A stretch of 20,314 nucleotides of DNA from Methanocorpusculum sp. (GTDB taxonomy: Archaea; Halobacteriota; Methanomicrobia; Methanomicrobiales; Methanocorpusculaceae): NCBI GenBank assembly GCA_029987315.1, contig DALTVZ010000163.1, forward strand, positions 1 to 20,314, in the 5' to 3' direction. Below the pieces are notes generated by a model. That model was not told the origin of the DNA and searched no databases. It saw nothing but the letters and a program-made list of their open reading frames with translations. Shown in pieces: positions 5,902-14,407 of this stretch. A program made the position numbers and the translations under genes. Every line of letters begins with the position of its first letter. Within the stretch, counting starts at the first letter, position 1.

Positions 5902-6585
5902 TCACTCTTTTTTTGGGAACCGGCGGGCGGTGAATTTCTGCCAGCCGATATAGATCAGGATACAGGCGACGGCAACACATATAACCGCCCCTACAGCAGA
6001 GAGCGGATCAACAAACCAGAGATCGATGATCGCCCTCGCCCCAAGAGCCACCGTCAGCGTCGCTAAAACACTCCCCACTAACACGACCGGCAGTAACACC
6101 TTAGGGTGTATCGACAGAAGCCTGCCGATGATCGTGGTATTGATCGCACTTGACCCCATGAACGGGACATACATAAAAATCAGCAGACCTCCTACCGAAA
6201 GTCCTTTGATCCACGGTCTTTTCTGCAGCACGATGTTGGTCTTCTTGGTGAAAAACTTCAGGAGCGGACCGAGGAGAGGTATCTTCAGCAGAAGATCGAA
6301 GTTGAAGGAGATCAAGACGGCAAGTGTCATATCTATCGTTACGATGCCGATGAAGACCAACCACCAGGGAAACCCAAACCCCATCATCACCGGGATGATG
6401 CTTTCTTTTCCGGCACCCGGCGCCATGTAGAGAGCAAAAAGAGAGGCTGCTAAAATGAACTGCTCGGTCGGCAGATGTGCATACAACCAGATGATGAATG
6501 CGGCAAGGAGTCCAAACATTCCTAGCGTCATCACCAGCCTCGTCTTCAGCGAAGGTCTATAATATGGAGGTATCTCTTCGCTCAT
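5902..6585 (-). CDS. Membrane protein of the small multidrug export (COG2426) type, second copy
   Basis: The 227-aa protein has about five to six membrane segments and the conserved block LYMAPGAGKESIIPVMMGFGFPWW near 55-75, followed by FNFDLLLKIPLLGPLLKF and a second half that includes GSSAINTTIIGRLL. It is paralogous to the gene upstream (LVPPFGKETIIPLALGLGYP, LNFDLLLKVPLIGRW, QGSGSITCSVLGRLLG). I assign both to the Pfam Sm_multidrug_ex/COG2426 family, whose export role is largely by name. The ATG overlaps the upstream stop by 4 bases (ATGA), so the two are translationally coupled and could form a heteromer. The cell role is unproven. Confidence 0.65.
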   Translation of the reverse strand: MSEEIPPYYRPSLKTRLVMTLGMFGLLAAFIIWLYAHLPTEQFILAASLFALYMAPGAGKESIIPVMMGFGFPWWLVFIGIVTIDMTLAVLISFNFDLLLKIPLLGPLLKFFTKKTNIVLQKRPWIKGLSVGGLLIFMYVPFMGSSAINTTIIGRLLSIHPKVLLPVVLVGSVLATLTVALGARAIIDLWFVDPLSAVGAVICVAVACILIYIGWQKFTARRFPKKE

Positions 6586-7304
6586 TTGGCCTCTACAGGA
6601 TAGAATTTCTTCGTGAACCTGCTCCAGAAGTATGCGATCGCCAATATTACGACAAGGATGATCACCGCAGCGGCGACACCAAGAAGCGGGTGGATATACC
6701 AGAGCTGGATCACCGAGGATGCCCCAATCGCCACCGTCAAAGTGGATAGCACACTCCCGATGATGACGAGACCAAGACTGACCGCCGGTTTATAGCCAAG
6801 CAGACGTCCGAGCACCGAACAGGTGATCGAGCCTGAACCCTGCAGCGGGATGTACATAAAAAGCAGCAGTCCTGCACTTGACAGTTGTTCGATCCACGGC
6901 CTCGATTTCCGGACCTTGTCGGCGGTTCTCATGACCCATCTGATCCATCTGCCGATCAGCGGGACCTTGAGCAACAGATCGAAGTTTAAGGAAACGAACG
7001 TTGCCGTGACGATGTCCATCCCGACAACGCCAAGGAAGATCACCCATATAGGGTAACCAAGACCAAGTGCGAGGGGGATGATCGTTTCTTTCCCAAACGG
7101 AGGCACAAGATAAGCCCCCATAAGACCGAGGAGTGCAAGATATTCAGTGCTTGGAGGAAGCGTGAACGCTCCTGCCTCTGGAGGGTATACGAACCAGAAA
7201 ACGCCAAGAAGGAACACGTATACGAGGATCGGGACTACTAAAAAGAAGACACGTCTAAGGATGCGAAATACCAACCCTTTTTCGCTTCCTTTTTCCTCAC
7301 TCAT
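6582..7304 (-). CDS. Membrane protein of the small multidrug export (COG2426) type, first copy
   Basis: The 240-aa polytopic membrane protein has a positively charged N-terminus (about 1-17) and a first hydrophobic segment at about 18-36. It carries the family block PPFGKETIIPLALGLGYP (about 67-85) and FDLLLKVPLIGRW (about 113-125). It is a diverged tandem duplicate of the next gene, sharing the same block order and similar length. A TATA-like GATATAGAG on the plus strand (7328-7336) sits about 26 bases from the ATG, which fits a nearly leaderless transcript covering both genes. Substrate unknown; the annotation rests on motif recognition. Confidence 0.65.
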   Translation of the reverse strand: MSEEKGSEKGLVFRILRRVFFLVVPILVYVFLLGVFWFVYPPEAGAFTLPPSTEYLALLGLMGAYLVPPFGKETIIPLALGLGYPIWVIFLGVVGMDIVTATFVSLNFDLLLKVPLIGRWIRWVMRTADKVRKSRPWIEQLSSAGLLLFMYIPLQGSGSITCSVLGRLLGYKPAVSLGLVIIGSVLSTLTVAIGASSVIQLWYIHPLLGVAAAVIILVVILAIAYFWSRFTKKFYPVEAK

Positions 7305-7327
7305 TCCTATTCATTTTGTGCGTGGAT

Positions 7328-7336
7328 GATATAGAG
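7328..7336 (-). promoter_or_regulatory. TATA box for the paired membrane-protein operon
   Basis: CTCTATATC on the minus strand is centred about 27 bases upstream of the ATG at 7304, so transcription should begin at or just before the start codon. Confidence 0.45.
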
Positions 7337-7404
7337 TTGGCGGGAACTTGGAAGAAGCAACCTGTGCGAATCATTTTTTGCCAATACCAGCAATACTAAC
7401 GTAC

Positions 7405-8130
7405 ATGAACTATTCGATCTCGACGCATTGCATGCACTCCACTCCTCTGGACGCTGTGCTGGATACATTCGCACCCCATACGGACCATGTCGAGATCATG
7501 GACGACGGACCGCATTTTTTAGCTGATGCTGAGCTCCTTCTTTCATATTCATACAAATACAGCATCCATGCCCCCTCACGCGGCGTGAACCTTGCGTCGG
7601 TCCTGGAACCAATACGTCGTGCAGCCGTCGAGGTGATACATGATACCTTATCGATAGCGGCAGAGATTGGCGCCTCGGTCGTCATCCACCCGGGATATGC
7701 CGCATGGGAGTATGATCGAGATCAGGCAAAAAAAAGCCTTCGGGCGTCTTTAGCACAGATCCGCTCGGACGCCGCCGAGTTTGGCGTGACATACTTTATC
7801 GAAAACATGGGCAACTGGGGATACTTCTATCTGCAGACACCGGCCGAGATCGAACTGCTGGACGGTGCCCTTTTCTGTCTGGACATAGGCCACGCAAACG
7901 AATGCGGGAACCTGAATGAGTTTTTAAAGGTCCCCTTCTCCCATGTCCATCTCCATGACAATGACGGGAAACATGACAGCCACTCCGCGGTTGGAGACGG
8001 CACGATCGATTTTGAAAGGGTCATGGCCAAAGTCAAAGAGAACAAGGTCACCCTTCCCGTCATCGAGGTAGAGACACTTAATGGGGCTTTGAAGAGCCTG
8101 GCATTATTAAAAGAACGAGGATATACATGA
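7405..8130 (+). CDS. Sugar phosphate isomerase/epimerase-like TIM-barrel protein
   Basis: The 241-aa protein belongs to the xylose-isomerase-like/AP-endonuclease-2 TIM-barrel superfamily. Strand-end motifs in order are SIHAPSRGVN, VVIHPGY, FIENMGNWG, CLDIGHANE, HVHLHDNDGKHDSH, VGDGTIDF and VIEVE. The His, Glu and Asp residues in these motifs are the usual divalent-metal ligands and catalytic Glu pair. I chose the ATG at 7405 because homologues begin with a short beta strand like YSISTHC; the longer frame from a TTG at 7348 adds a non-conserved extension. The product could be a sugar isomerase or epimerase, or an endonuclease IV relative; the substrate cannot be told. The stop overlaps the next gene by 4 bases (ATGA). 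Confidence 0.8.
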   Translation: MNYSISTHCMHSTPLDAVLDTFAPHTDHVEIMDDGPHFLADAELLLSYSYKYSIHAPSRGVNLASVLEPIRRAAVEVIHDTLSIAAEIGASVVIHPGYAAWEYDRDQAKKSLRASLAQIRSDAAEFGVTYFIENMGNWGYFYLQTPAEIELLDGALFCLDIGHANECGNLNEFLKVPFSHVHLHDNDGKHDSHSAVGDGTIDFERVMAKVKENKVTLPVIEVETLNGALKSLALLKERGYT

Positions 8131-8876
8131 AAAAACTACCCTGGGAGTTTTGGTTCGCCTGCCTGCTGATCTCGATATCGGCCAGCATATTTGCATTCAA
8201 AATTCTGGTTTTTGGAGACAGCGGAGAAAGCGACACATTCTCATGGATAATCAACAGTCTGGGATTTTTGCCGATCGAGATATTGATCGTCACAGTCATC
8301 ATCAACCGCCTCTTGACTGCGCGGGTAAAACGCGAACAGCAGGAAAAGATCCGCATGGTCGTCGGTGTCTTCTTCTCCGAGGTGGGCGATATTCTGCTTC
8401 GAAAAATGGTGAGATGGGACAAAGCGCCGGAGACACTTCGAAATAAAATGCAGGTCGAAAAAACTTGGACCAAAGGACAGTTTGCATCAGCAAAAGAGAA
8501 CGCATCCCTTCTTTGCACGCAAACGGTCCCGGGACCTGATGATCTTACCGATATCAGGGAACTTCTCGTGAGAAACCATGGTTTTCTGCTTCGATTGATC
8601 GAAAATCCGGTACTTCTTGAACATTACGCCATATCAAAACTCCTTCAGGATCTGTTCCATCTCAGCGAGGAGCTTGAAAATCGCGGGGACATACACACTC
8701 TTCCGATGACCGACCTTATGCATCTCACAGGTGATGTCAACCGTGTCTACTGTCAGCTCACGACCGCGTGGCTGGAGCATATGGAGTATCTGAGCAGAAA
8801 TTATCCGTACCTTCTATCTCTTTCTTTACGCAAAAGCCCATTCCTTCTTGAAGACAGAATCGTAGTAACAGAGTAA
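8127..8876 (+). CDS. Conserved membrane-anchored protein of unknown function
   Basis: The 249-aa protein has two N-terminal membrane segments (about 8-28 and 38-62), the second beginning INSLGFLPIEILIVTVIINRLL. A long, soluble, mostly helical domain follows. It contains recognisable blocks that I recall from hypothetical proteins of anaerobic bacteria and methanogens: MVVGVFFSEVGD (about 72-83), LLRLIENPVLLEHYAISKLLQDLFHLSEEL (about 153-182) and NYPYLLSLSLRKSPF near the end. No catalytic motif is evident. It overlaps the TIM-barrel gene by 4 bases and is surely co-translated with it. It converges on the RHH gene with only 10 bases between stops. No function is proposed. Confidence 0.75.
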   Translation: MKKLPWEFWFACLLISISASIFAFKILVFGDSGESDTFSWIINSLGFLPIEILIVTVIINRLLTARVKREQQEKIRMVVGVFFSEVGDILLRKMVRWDKAPETLRNKMQVEKTWTKGQFASAKENASLLCTQTVPGPDDLTDIRELLVRNHGFLLRLIENPVLLEHYAISKLLQDLFHLSEELENRGDIHTLPMTDLMHLTGDVNRVYCQLTTAWLEHMEYLSRNYPYLLSLSLRKSPFLLEDRIVVTE

Positions 8877-8886
8877 AAAAAGAAAA

Positions 8887-9210
8887 TTATTTTTTAAAAA
8901 AACCGAGACGTGTCGGTTTTGCAGCCGCCTCCTCTCTCTCAAGATTTTGCAGATGGTGCATGACTCGGATCTCTTTTTTCAGTTCATCGATGCTTCGAAC
9001 CAGCATATCAATGTTCTTTTGCATCCGGACCGTCTCCTTAAAACTCCTTTCTCGTGGGGGCAGCACGATACCGGCCTGTTCGGCCTGTACGAGTCCTCCC
9101 TCGATCAAACGAAGCAGAGCCTCGTTTCTCTCCAGCTCCTGTTTCTTTGCAAAAATATCCACCCGCTCGGCCAGCTCAGGATCCAGAGTAAAAGAAAGAT
9201 GAAGTGCCAT
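8887..9210 (-). CDS. Ribbon-helix-helix-like protein with C-terminal coiled coil
   Basis: The 107-aa protein has an N-terminal region (LHLSFTLDPELAERVDIFAKKQELERNEALLRLIEGGL, described here as residues 3-40 in two halves: beta strand LHLSFTLD, then two helices) consistent with a CopG/Arc-type ribbon-helix-helix fold. A heptad-rich helix (about 60-97, KNIDMLVRSIDELKKEIR) follows, likely for oligomerisation, and a basic end RLGFFKK. It lies 39 bases after the DUF5804-like gene but has its own TATA-like element and an inverted repeat just upstream of its ATG, as an autoregulator would. It is a probable DNA-binding regulator; the target genes are unknown. Confidence 0.65.
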   Translation of the reverse strand: MALHLSFTLDPELAERVDIFAKKQELERNEALLRLIEGGLVQAEQAGIVLPPRERSFKETVRMQKNIDMLVRSIDELKKEIRVMHHLQNLEREEAAAKPTRLGFFKK

Positions 9211-9225
9211 ACTAGTTACTACTCC

Positions 9226-9248
9226 ATTGGTGTTTCGACCAATTTTAA
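9226..9248 (-). promoter_or_regulatory. Promoter and possible operator of the RHH gene
   Basis: An AT-rich TATA-like element (9241-9248; AGTTAAAATT on the minus strand) overlaps a perfect inverted repeat ATTGGT-GTTTCG-ACCAAT (9226-9243). A palindrome ACTAGT (9211-9216) abuts the ATG. Transcription should start near 9217. A dyad between TATA box and start codon is typical of negative autoregulation. Confidence 0.45.
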
Positions 9249-9249
9249 C

Positions 9250-9669
9250 TTATGGATGCTCCCCTAGGAGTCCCCATACACGAAACATCTGCACAACACC
9301 GTCAGGATCCGCGATCCCGTTCGGCACACGTGCTGAGGTCCCGTTTGCCAAAATGACCACACGAAACGAGATGTTCCAACCCTCGAAGAGTGTCGCAGAA
9401 CGTGTTTCATACACCTCTCGTGCCAGATTTCGGGTGAGATAGACGGAGTGTTCTGCATTCTCGAAGAGAAACTCCGTCATATAACGCATGATATACCACC
9501 GCAGTTCACTTGCGAGAGCAAGACCGCTCGACACCGTCGCTACCTCGAGTGTCACCCCCCACGGGGTCTCCTTTGGATGATAAAACCGAAGGATATGCCT
9601 GCTGGTTTCTGAGTCCGAGAGGACACGGTATAGATTTATGCCAGGCTTTGCGATACAGACCAGACGCAT
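9250..9669 (-). CDS. DUF5804-like protein encoded next to PAN
   Basis: The 139-aa protein has the pattern LYRVLSDSETSRHILRFYH near the start, then VATVSSGLALASELRWYIMRYMTEFLF (about 43-70) and SVYLTRNLAREVYE (about 74-88). This order matches what I recall of the archaeal DUF5804 family, known from haloarchaeal genomes. Its ATG shares one base with the PAN stop codon (TGATG), so it is translated with PAN from one mRNA. No catalytic residues or membrane segments are visible. The tight coupling suggests a role linked to the proteasome ATPase, which is inference. Confidence 0.7.
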   Translation of the reverse strand: MRLVCIAKPGINLYRVLSDSETSRHILRFYHPKETPWGVTLEVATVSSGLALASELRWYIMRYMTEFLFENAEHSVYLTRNLAREVYETRSATLFEGWNISFRVVILANGTSARVPNGIADPDGVVQMFRVWGLLGEHP

Positions 9670-10958
9670 CAGATATACATTATATCCCGACGGTCATCAT
9701 CCTTATCCTGATGCTTGACCTTGCGGATCGCCTGGGTGAAGTTGACGCCGGTGATCAGATCGTCGTTGTTTCTGATCGCAAGCATACCTGCCTCACGGCA
9801 GATCGCCTCGATCTCAGCACCGGTCAGACCATCGGTCATTCGTACCAGTTCATCGTAATCGATCCCAGAGAGAGCACCTGCGGCCTCCATCTTCTTCATG
9901 TGGACCTTGAAGATCTGCATCCTTGCTTCAGGGTCGGGCACAGGGATCTTGATCAGACGATCGAATCGTCCGGGACGAAGGAGCGCCGCATCAAGCATGT
10001 CGGGGCGGTTGGTCGCCGCCATGATCCTGATGTTCCCGCGGTTGTTGAACCCGTCCATCTCAGAGAGAAGCTGCATCAACGTTCTCTGGACCTCGGCGGA
10101 ACCTGATGTCCCGTCATTGGTACGCATACTTCCGACCGCATCAATCTCATCTATGAAGACAACGACCCCGGTGTTCTTTTCTGCAAGATCGCGCGCCATC
10201 TCAAAGAGGTCGCGGACAAGCTGGGCGCCTTCACCGATGTACTTGTGCACAAGCTCAGAGCCTGCCATTCTCAGGAACGGGACCCCGGCGTTGTTTGCAA
10301 CGGCCTTTGCGATAAGTGTCTTGCCGGTACCAGGTGGACCGTACAGGAGCACACCTTTTGGCGGGATGACACCGAACTTCTCGAAGGACTCGGGGCGTGT
10401 GAGCGGATACTCCACCGCTTCACGGACCTCGATGATCTCGGTCTTCAGGCCGCCGATGTCAGCGAAGGTGATCGTCGGCTTTTCTTCAAGCTCCATCACG
10501 CGGACTCTTTCATCGATGGTGTTTCCAAGGATCTTCACAACAGAAAGTGTGCTGTTGACCGCGACCTTCGTTCCGACCTTCACATCGGCATAGATCGCGG
10601 GATTTGCTAAGGTCACATACTCCTGATTATTGCCAAGCTGGCGCAGATAAAGCTCATTTTCATCGAGTTTTTCTAAAACGACCGCAACAAACAGAGGCAG
10701 ACGCTTGAGCTGAGCATTTTCTTTTTTGAGCTGGGCATTGTCCATCCGGATCTTGTTGTTCTCGAGCCTGAGGGATTCGTTGTCGGTTTTTGTTGTCTTA
10801 ATTGTTTTATGGAGGTAGTCGTTCTCTTTTTTCAGGAAAAGAGACTCTTCATGTAATTTGGTATATTGGTCGTTAAGGTCCCCGAAGTCGAGGGCATTGG
10901 GGGAGATGTTGGAGTCGCATACGCGACCGGTATTAGGGATAGAGGTTTCTTCATCCAT
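9669..10958 (-). CDS. pan: Proteasome-activating nucleotidase (PAN)
   Basis: PAN is the hexameric AAA unfoldase that feeds proteins to the archaeal 20S proteasome. Numbering from the chosen start: an N-terminal coiled coil (about 28-86), OB domain (about 88-150), AAA module with Walker A GPPGTGKT (207-214), Walker B VVFIDEID (about 266-273), ATNRPD (sensor 1) and RPGRFDR (arginine fingers). The last three residues, Met-Tyr-Ile, form the HbYX motif that docks on the 20S ring and opens the gate. An ATG 30 bases upstream (10988) is in frame, but the TATA box at 10987-10994 overlaps it, so transcription must begin after it. The start is therefore taken at 10958 (429 aa). The DUF5804-like gene follows with a one-base overlap. 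Confidence 0.95.
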   Translation of the reverse strand: MDEETSIPNTGRVCDSNISPNALDFGDLNDQYTKLHEESLFLKKENDYLHKTIKTTKTDNESLRLENNKIRMDNAQLKKENAQLKRLPLFVAVVLEKLDENELYLRQLGNNQEYVTLANPAIYADVKVGTKVAVNSTLSVVKILGNTIDERVRVMELEEKPTITFADIGGLKTEIIEVREAVEYPLTRPESFEKFGVIPPKGVLLYGPPGTGKTLIAKAVANNAGVPFLRMAGSELVHKYIGEGAQLVRDLFEMARDLAEKNTGVVVFIDEIDAVGSMRTNDGTSGSAEVQRTLMQLLSEMDGFNNRGNIRIMAATNRPDMLDAALLRPGRFDRLIKIPVPDPEARMQIFKVHMKKMEAAGALSGIDYDELVRMTDGLTGAEIEAICREAGMLAIRNNDDLITGVNFTQAIRKVKHQDKDDDRRDIMYI

Positions 10959-10986
10959 ATTAGTACTGTAGTGTATGAGACTGGGC

Positions 10987-10994
10987 ATTTATAT
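10987..10994 (-). promoter_or_regulatory. TATA box of pan
   Basis: ATATAAAT on the minus strand is a consensus archaeal box A. With the usual spacing of about 25 bases, transcription starts near 10965, about 7 bases before the ATG at 10958. It rules out the in-frame ATG at 10988 as the start. Confidence 0.65.
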
Positions 10995-11173
10995 CTTATC
11001 TGATTAAGGCATGAAAATAACGCAATTTGGAGCTTCTTCAATGAGCCCCCAGATCGGAATAGATGCCTGAACGCATAGCAAAAAACCTCCGTCTGATGTG
11101 GTGCAAAGAATTGTTTGGGTCCCTTGGGCGACCTCGGCAAAACATATAGAGCCTGTCTCCATTCATTCCCGCA

Positions 11174-11185
11174 TTCTTAATAATC
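11174..11185 (+). promoter_or_regulatory. Possible TATA box for pyrG-guaA
   Basis: TTCTTAATAATC would place the transcript start near 11206, leaving a leader of about 30 bases with a ribosome-binding site (AAGGAAGG, 11223-11230) before the ATG at 11238. The rest of the space between pan and pyrG shows nothing I can name. Confidence 0.3.
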
Positions 11186-11237
11186 ATCAAGATCAATAGA
11201 TAGACATTATTTGATTTCGCAAAAGGAAGGGCAAAAA

Positions 11238-12821
11238 ATGAAATATGTAGTTGTAACCGGAGGGGTAATGAGCGGACTAGGGAAAGGCATAACTGCTGCA
11301 TCCATCGGCCGCATACTTATCAACAGGGGATATCACGTCACCAGCGTTAAGATAGACCCCTATTTAAATATCGACGCAGGACTGATGAACCCCGCGCAGC
11401 ATGGCGAGGTTTTTGTTCTGAAGGACGGCGGAGAGGCCGACCTCGATCTAGGAAACTACGAACGGTTTCTTGACATCGAACTGACGAGCGATCACAACCT
11501 GACCACAGGAAAGATCTACTCCTCGGTCATCTCGAAGGAACGCCACGGCGATTATCTGGGTGCAACCGTCCAGATCATCCCGCACATCACCGACGAGATC
11601 AAAGACCGGATCAAAACCGCAGCCGAGTCATGGGTCGACAAAGACGGGAACCGTGCCGAGATCTGTATCGTCGAGGTCGGTGGGACCGTTGGCGACATCG
11701 AAAGCATGCCGTTTTTGGAGGCCGTTCGTCAGATGCACTGGGAGTATGGAAACGGCGACTTTGTCCTCGTCCATGTCACGCTCCTTCCGGCCGACACGAT
11801 GGGGGACCTGAAAACCAAACCCACCCAGCACTCGGTCAAAGCTCTTCGGGAACTCGGCCTCGAAGCCGACATCATCGTTGGGAGAAGCAACCTTCCTATC
11901 TCTCTCTCGACCAAACGAAAGATCTCATCATTCTGTGATGTGGACGAGCAGGCCGTTATCAGCGCACAGACCGCCCCCGACACATACCTTGTCCCGATGG
12001 AGCTTGAGAAGGAAGGAATGGCCGATGTCCTGTTAAAACAGCTCCGCCTCGAACCTAGAAAGCCGGACAACAGCTGGTATTCGTTGATCGCTCGTGAATA
12101 TACCAACCGCATCACGGTAGGCATCATCACAAAATACGGAGTTGAGGATGTCTATATCTCTATAAAAGAGGCCCTCAAACACGCAGGCCGGCTTCTCGCC
12201 ACCGAGGTCATGATACGCTGGCTCGACGCCGAGGAGTACACAAACGACGATCTTGCAGATCTTGACGGTATCCTGATCCCCGGCGGATTTGGCACTCGCG
12301 GTATCGAAGGGATGATCTCTGCGATCCAGTACGCCCGCGAACACAAAAAGCCTCTTCTCGGTCTTTGTCTTGGGTTCCAGCTCTCTGTCATCGAGTTCAT
12401 GAGAAACGTTGTCGGTTATGAAGATGCAACGAGTGAAGAGTTCGGTCCCGGGACCCATGCGATCGCTCTTCTTCCAGAACAGGAAGGCGTCGCGGATCTC
12501 GGCGGAACGATGCGTCTTGGCGACTACCCTGTCATCCTTGATCCAAAGTCCCGTCTTGCAGGACTTTACGGCGCGACCGAGATCGTCGAACGCCACCGGC
12601 ACAGATATGAGGTCAATCCGACTTATATCGACGAAATCGAGGCAAATGGCCTGAAATTTGTCGGTAAAAACGGTAGGCGCATGGAGGCGCTCGAGCTTGA
12701 TGATCACCCGTATTTTGTCGCGACACAGTTCCACCCTGAGTTCAGATCACGCCCGACCCGGCCGTCGGCGCCGTTCATCGGCTTTGTGAAGACCTGCCGC
12801 GATCTTCAGTGTAAGAGGTAA
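11238..12821 (+). CDS. pyrG: CTP synthase
   Basis: CTP synthase converts UTP to CTP using ATP and glutamine, the last step of pyrimidine nucleotide synthesis. The N-terminal synthase domain begins [17 protein letters not shown] with its P-loop (8-17) and continues through [11 protein letters not shown] (38-48), [11 protein letters not shown] (146-156) and [13 protein letters not shown] text near 225-233. The C-terminal class I glutamine amidotransferase domain has PGGFGTRG (about 348-355), the nucleophile C377 in GLCLGFQ and the His-Glu pair in QFHPEF near the end. Length is 527 aa, normal for the family. The ATG at 11238 is preferred over one 27 bases upstream because it begins exactly at the conserved N-terminus and has AAGGAAGG about 8 bases before it. 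guaA starts one base after the stop. Confidence 0.96.
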   Translation: MKYVVVTGGVMSGLGKGITAASIGRILINRGYHVTSVKIDPYLNIDAGLMNPAQHGEVFVLKDGGEADLDLGNYERFLDIELTSDHNLTTGKIYSSVISKERHGDYLGATVQIIPHITDEIKDRIKTAAESWVDKDGNRAEICIVEVGGTVGDIESMPFLEAVRQMHWEYGNGDFVLVHVTLLPADTMGDLKTKPTQHSVKALRELGLEADIIVGRSNLPISLSTKRKISSFCDVDEQAVISAQTAPDTYLVPMELEKEGMADVLLKQLRLEPRKPDNSWYSLIAREYTNRITVGIITKYGVEDVYISIKEALKHAGRLLATEVMIRWLDAEEYTNDDLADLDGILIPGGFGTRGIEGMISAIQYAREHKKPLLGLCLGFQLSVIEFMRNVVGYEDATSEEFGPGTHAIALLPEQEGVADLGGTMRLGDYPVILDPKSRLAGLYGATEIVERHRHRYEVNPTYIDEIEANGLKFVGKNGRRMEALELDDHPYFVATQFHPEFRSRPTRPSAPFIGFVKTCRDLQCKR

Positions 12822-12822
12822 C

Positions 12823-14349
12823 ATGGAATCGATCTTAGTTCTTGATTTTGGCGGCCAGTACAATCAGCTGATCGCCCGCCGCGTCAGAGAAGCACAGGTA
12901 TTCTGCGAATCAAAGCCCTGTACTATCCCTCTTTCTGAAATAAAAGCAGGCAACTATGCAGGAATAATCTTCACCGGAGGGCCCGCGAGTGTGTATGCGG
13001 ACAACGCTCCGACGGTGGATGCCGGTATCTTCGATCTTGGCATCCCGATCCTTGGCATATGCTACGGTGCACAGCTCACGGCGCATATCCTTGGCGGAAA
13101 GGTGACCTCTGCTGCGACCCGCGAATACGGCAGGACATTGGTCTCTACCGAAAAGTCCGTTCTGTTCAAAGATGTTCCAAAGGAGACCACCTGCTGGATG
13201 AGTCACACGGATCAGATCAGGGAGGTCCCAGCCGGATTTTCGAGGATAGCTCACACGAATGTCTGCCCAGTGGCTGCAATGGCAGATCCCAAAAAGAGGA
13301 TCTATGCGGTTCAGTTCCACCCTGAGGTTTTGCACACACCCGAAGGGATGACGATGATCAGAAACTTCCTGTATGATGTCTGCGGATGCAAAGGCACCTG
13401 GGTGATGGCCTCGTTTGTTGAGGATATGATCCAGATGCTGCGTGAGAAGATCGGCAGCAAAAAGGTCCTCTGCGCCCTCTCCGGAGGAGTCGACTCCTCA
13501 GTTGCTGCTGTTCTTGTTCACAAGGCGGTTGGAAAACAGCTGACCTGTATCTTCGTCGATCACGGGCTTCTCAGGAAGAACGAGGGCGATGAGGTTGAGA
13601 AGATCTTCCGTGAACAGTTTGATATCAACCTGATCAGAGTGAATGCTGAGGCAAGATTCCTTGGAAAACTTGCCGGTGTCTCTGACCCTGAACAGAAGCG
13701 AAAGATCATCGGTGAAGAGTTTATCCGGGTCTTTGAGGCCGAGGCAAAAAAGATCGGGACGGTCGATTTCCTTGTGCAGGGAACGATCTATCCTGATGTG
13801 ATCGAGTCAGGCCCGGGCGCTGCCGCGGTGATCAAGAGCCACCATAATGTCGGCGGTCTGCCGGACAACGTGGACTTCAAGGAGATCATCGAGCCGCTGC
13901 GTATCCTGTTCAAAGACGAGGTCCGGCGTGCAGGTATCGAACTTGGCATCCCGGAAAATCTCGTCTGGCGTCAGCCGTTCCCAGGCCCGGGTCTTGCGAT
14001 CCGGGTGATCGGGGATATCACGAAGGAAAAACTGGATATAGTGCGGGATGCTGATGCGATCTACCGCGAGGAGATAGCAAAAGCAGGCCTTGCCCGCGAG
14101 ATCAATCAGTATTTTGCTGCACTGACGAATATGCGCAGTGTTGGTGTGATGGGTGATGAGCGGACGTATGATTATGCGGTGGTGCTCCGAGCAGTGACAA
14201 CCACCGATTTCATGACCGCAGACTGGGCTCAGATCCCTTACTCGGTGCTCGAAAAGGCTTCAAGCCGGATCATCAACGAGGTGCGGCATGTGAACCGCGT
14301 TTTGTATGATATCACCAGCAAGCCCCCGGCAACGATCGAATACGAATAA
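12823..14349 (+). CDS. guaA: GMP synthase (glutamine-hydrolysing), single-chain form
   Basis: GMP synthase makes GMP from XMP with ATP and glutamine. All modules are in one 508-aa chain. The class I amidotransferase (1 to about 190) has C80 in GICYGAQ and H166/E168 in QFHPEV. The N-type ATP pyrophosphatase has the P-loop SGGVDSS (220-226). The C-terminal dimerisation domain has [14 protein letters not shown] and ends [10 protein letters not shown] two-residue-start [20 protein letters not shown] is typical of the bacterial enzyme. The start has AGAGGT within the end of pyrG, so translation is coupled. Most euryarchaea carry this activity as two separate subunits, so the fused form here suggests acquisition from bacteria (inference). 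pyrG-guaA joins two glutamine-dependent nucleotide synthases. Confidence 0.96.
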   Translation: MESILVLDFGGQYNQLIARRVREAQVFCESKPCTIPLSEIKAGNYAGIIFTGGPASVYADNAPTVDAGIFDLGIPILGICYGAQLTAHILGGKVTSAATREYGRTLVSTEKSVLFKDVPKETTCWMSHTDQIREVPAGFSRIAHTNVCPVAAMADPKKRIYAVQFHPEVLHTPEGMTMIRNFLYDVCGCKGTWVMASFVEDMIQMLREKIGSKKVLCALSGGVDSSVAAVLVHKAVGKQLTCIFVDHGLLRKNEGDEVEKIFREQFDINLIRVNAEARFLGKLAGVSDPEQKRKIIGEEFIRVFEAEAKKIGTVDFLVQGTIYPDVIESGPGAAAVIKSHHNVGGLPDNVDFKEIIEPLRILFKDEVRRAGIELGIPENLVWRQPFPGPGLAIRVIGDITKEKLDIVRDADAIYREEIAKAGLAREINQYFAALTNMRSVGVMGDERTYDYAVVLRAVTTTDFMTADWAQIPYSVLEKASSRIINEVRHVNRVLYDITSKPPATIEYE

Positions 14350-14359
14350 TATTTCCATC

Positions 14360-14367
14360 TTTTTTTT
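14360..14367 (+). terminator. Oligo-T terminator after guaA
   Basis: A run of eight T residues lies 10 bases after the guaA stop codon. Oligo-T tracts just past the stop are the usual archaeal termination signal. Confidence 0.5.
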
Positions 14368-14407
14368 AGAATTTATGTGGTGTGCGAGTGAACTCCTCCT
14401 AATCCGA

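Noticed and set aside
7348..7404. Longer N-terminus of the TIM-barrel protein from a TTG
   Set aside because: The 19 additional residues do not resemble the start of the superfamily, and the ATG at 7405 begins at the expected first strand.
11038..11301. Small minus-strand gene between pan and pyrG
   Set aside because: The frame runs into the conserved pyrG start region, has no family resemblance and no good start signals.
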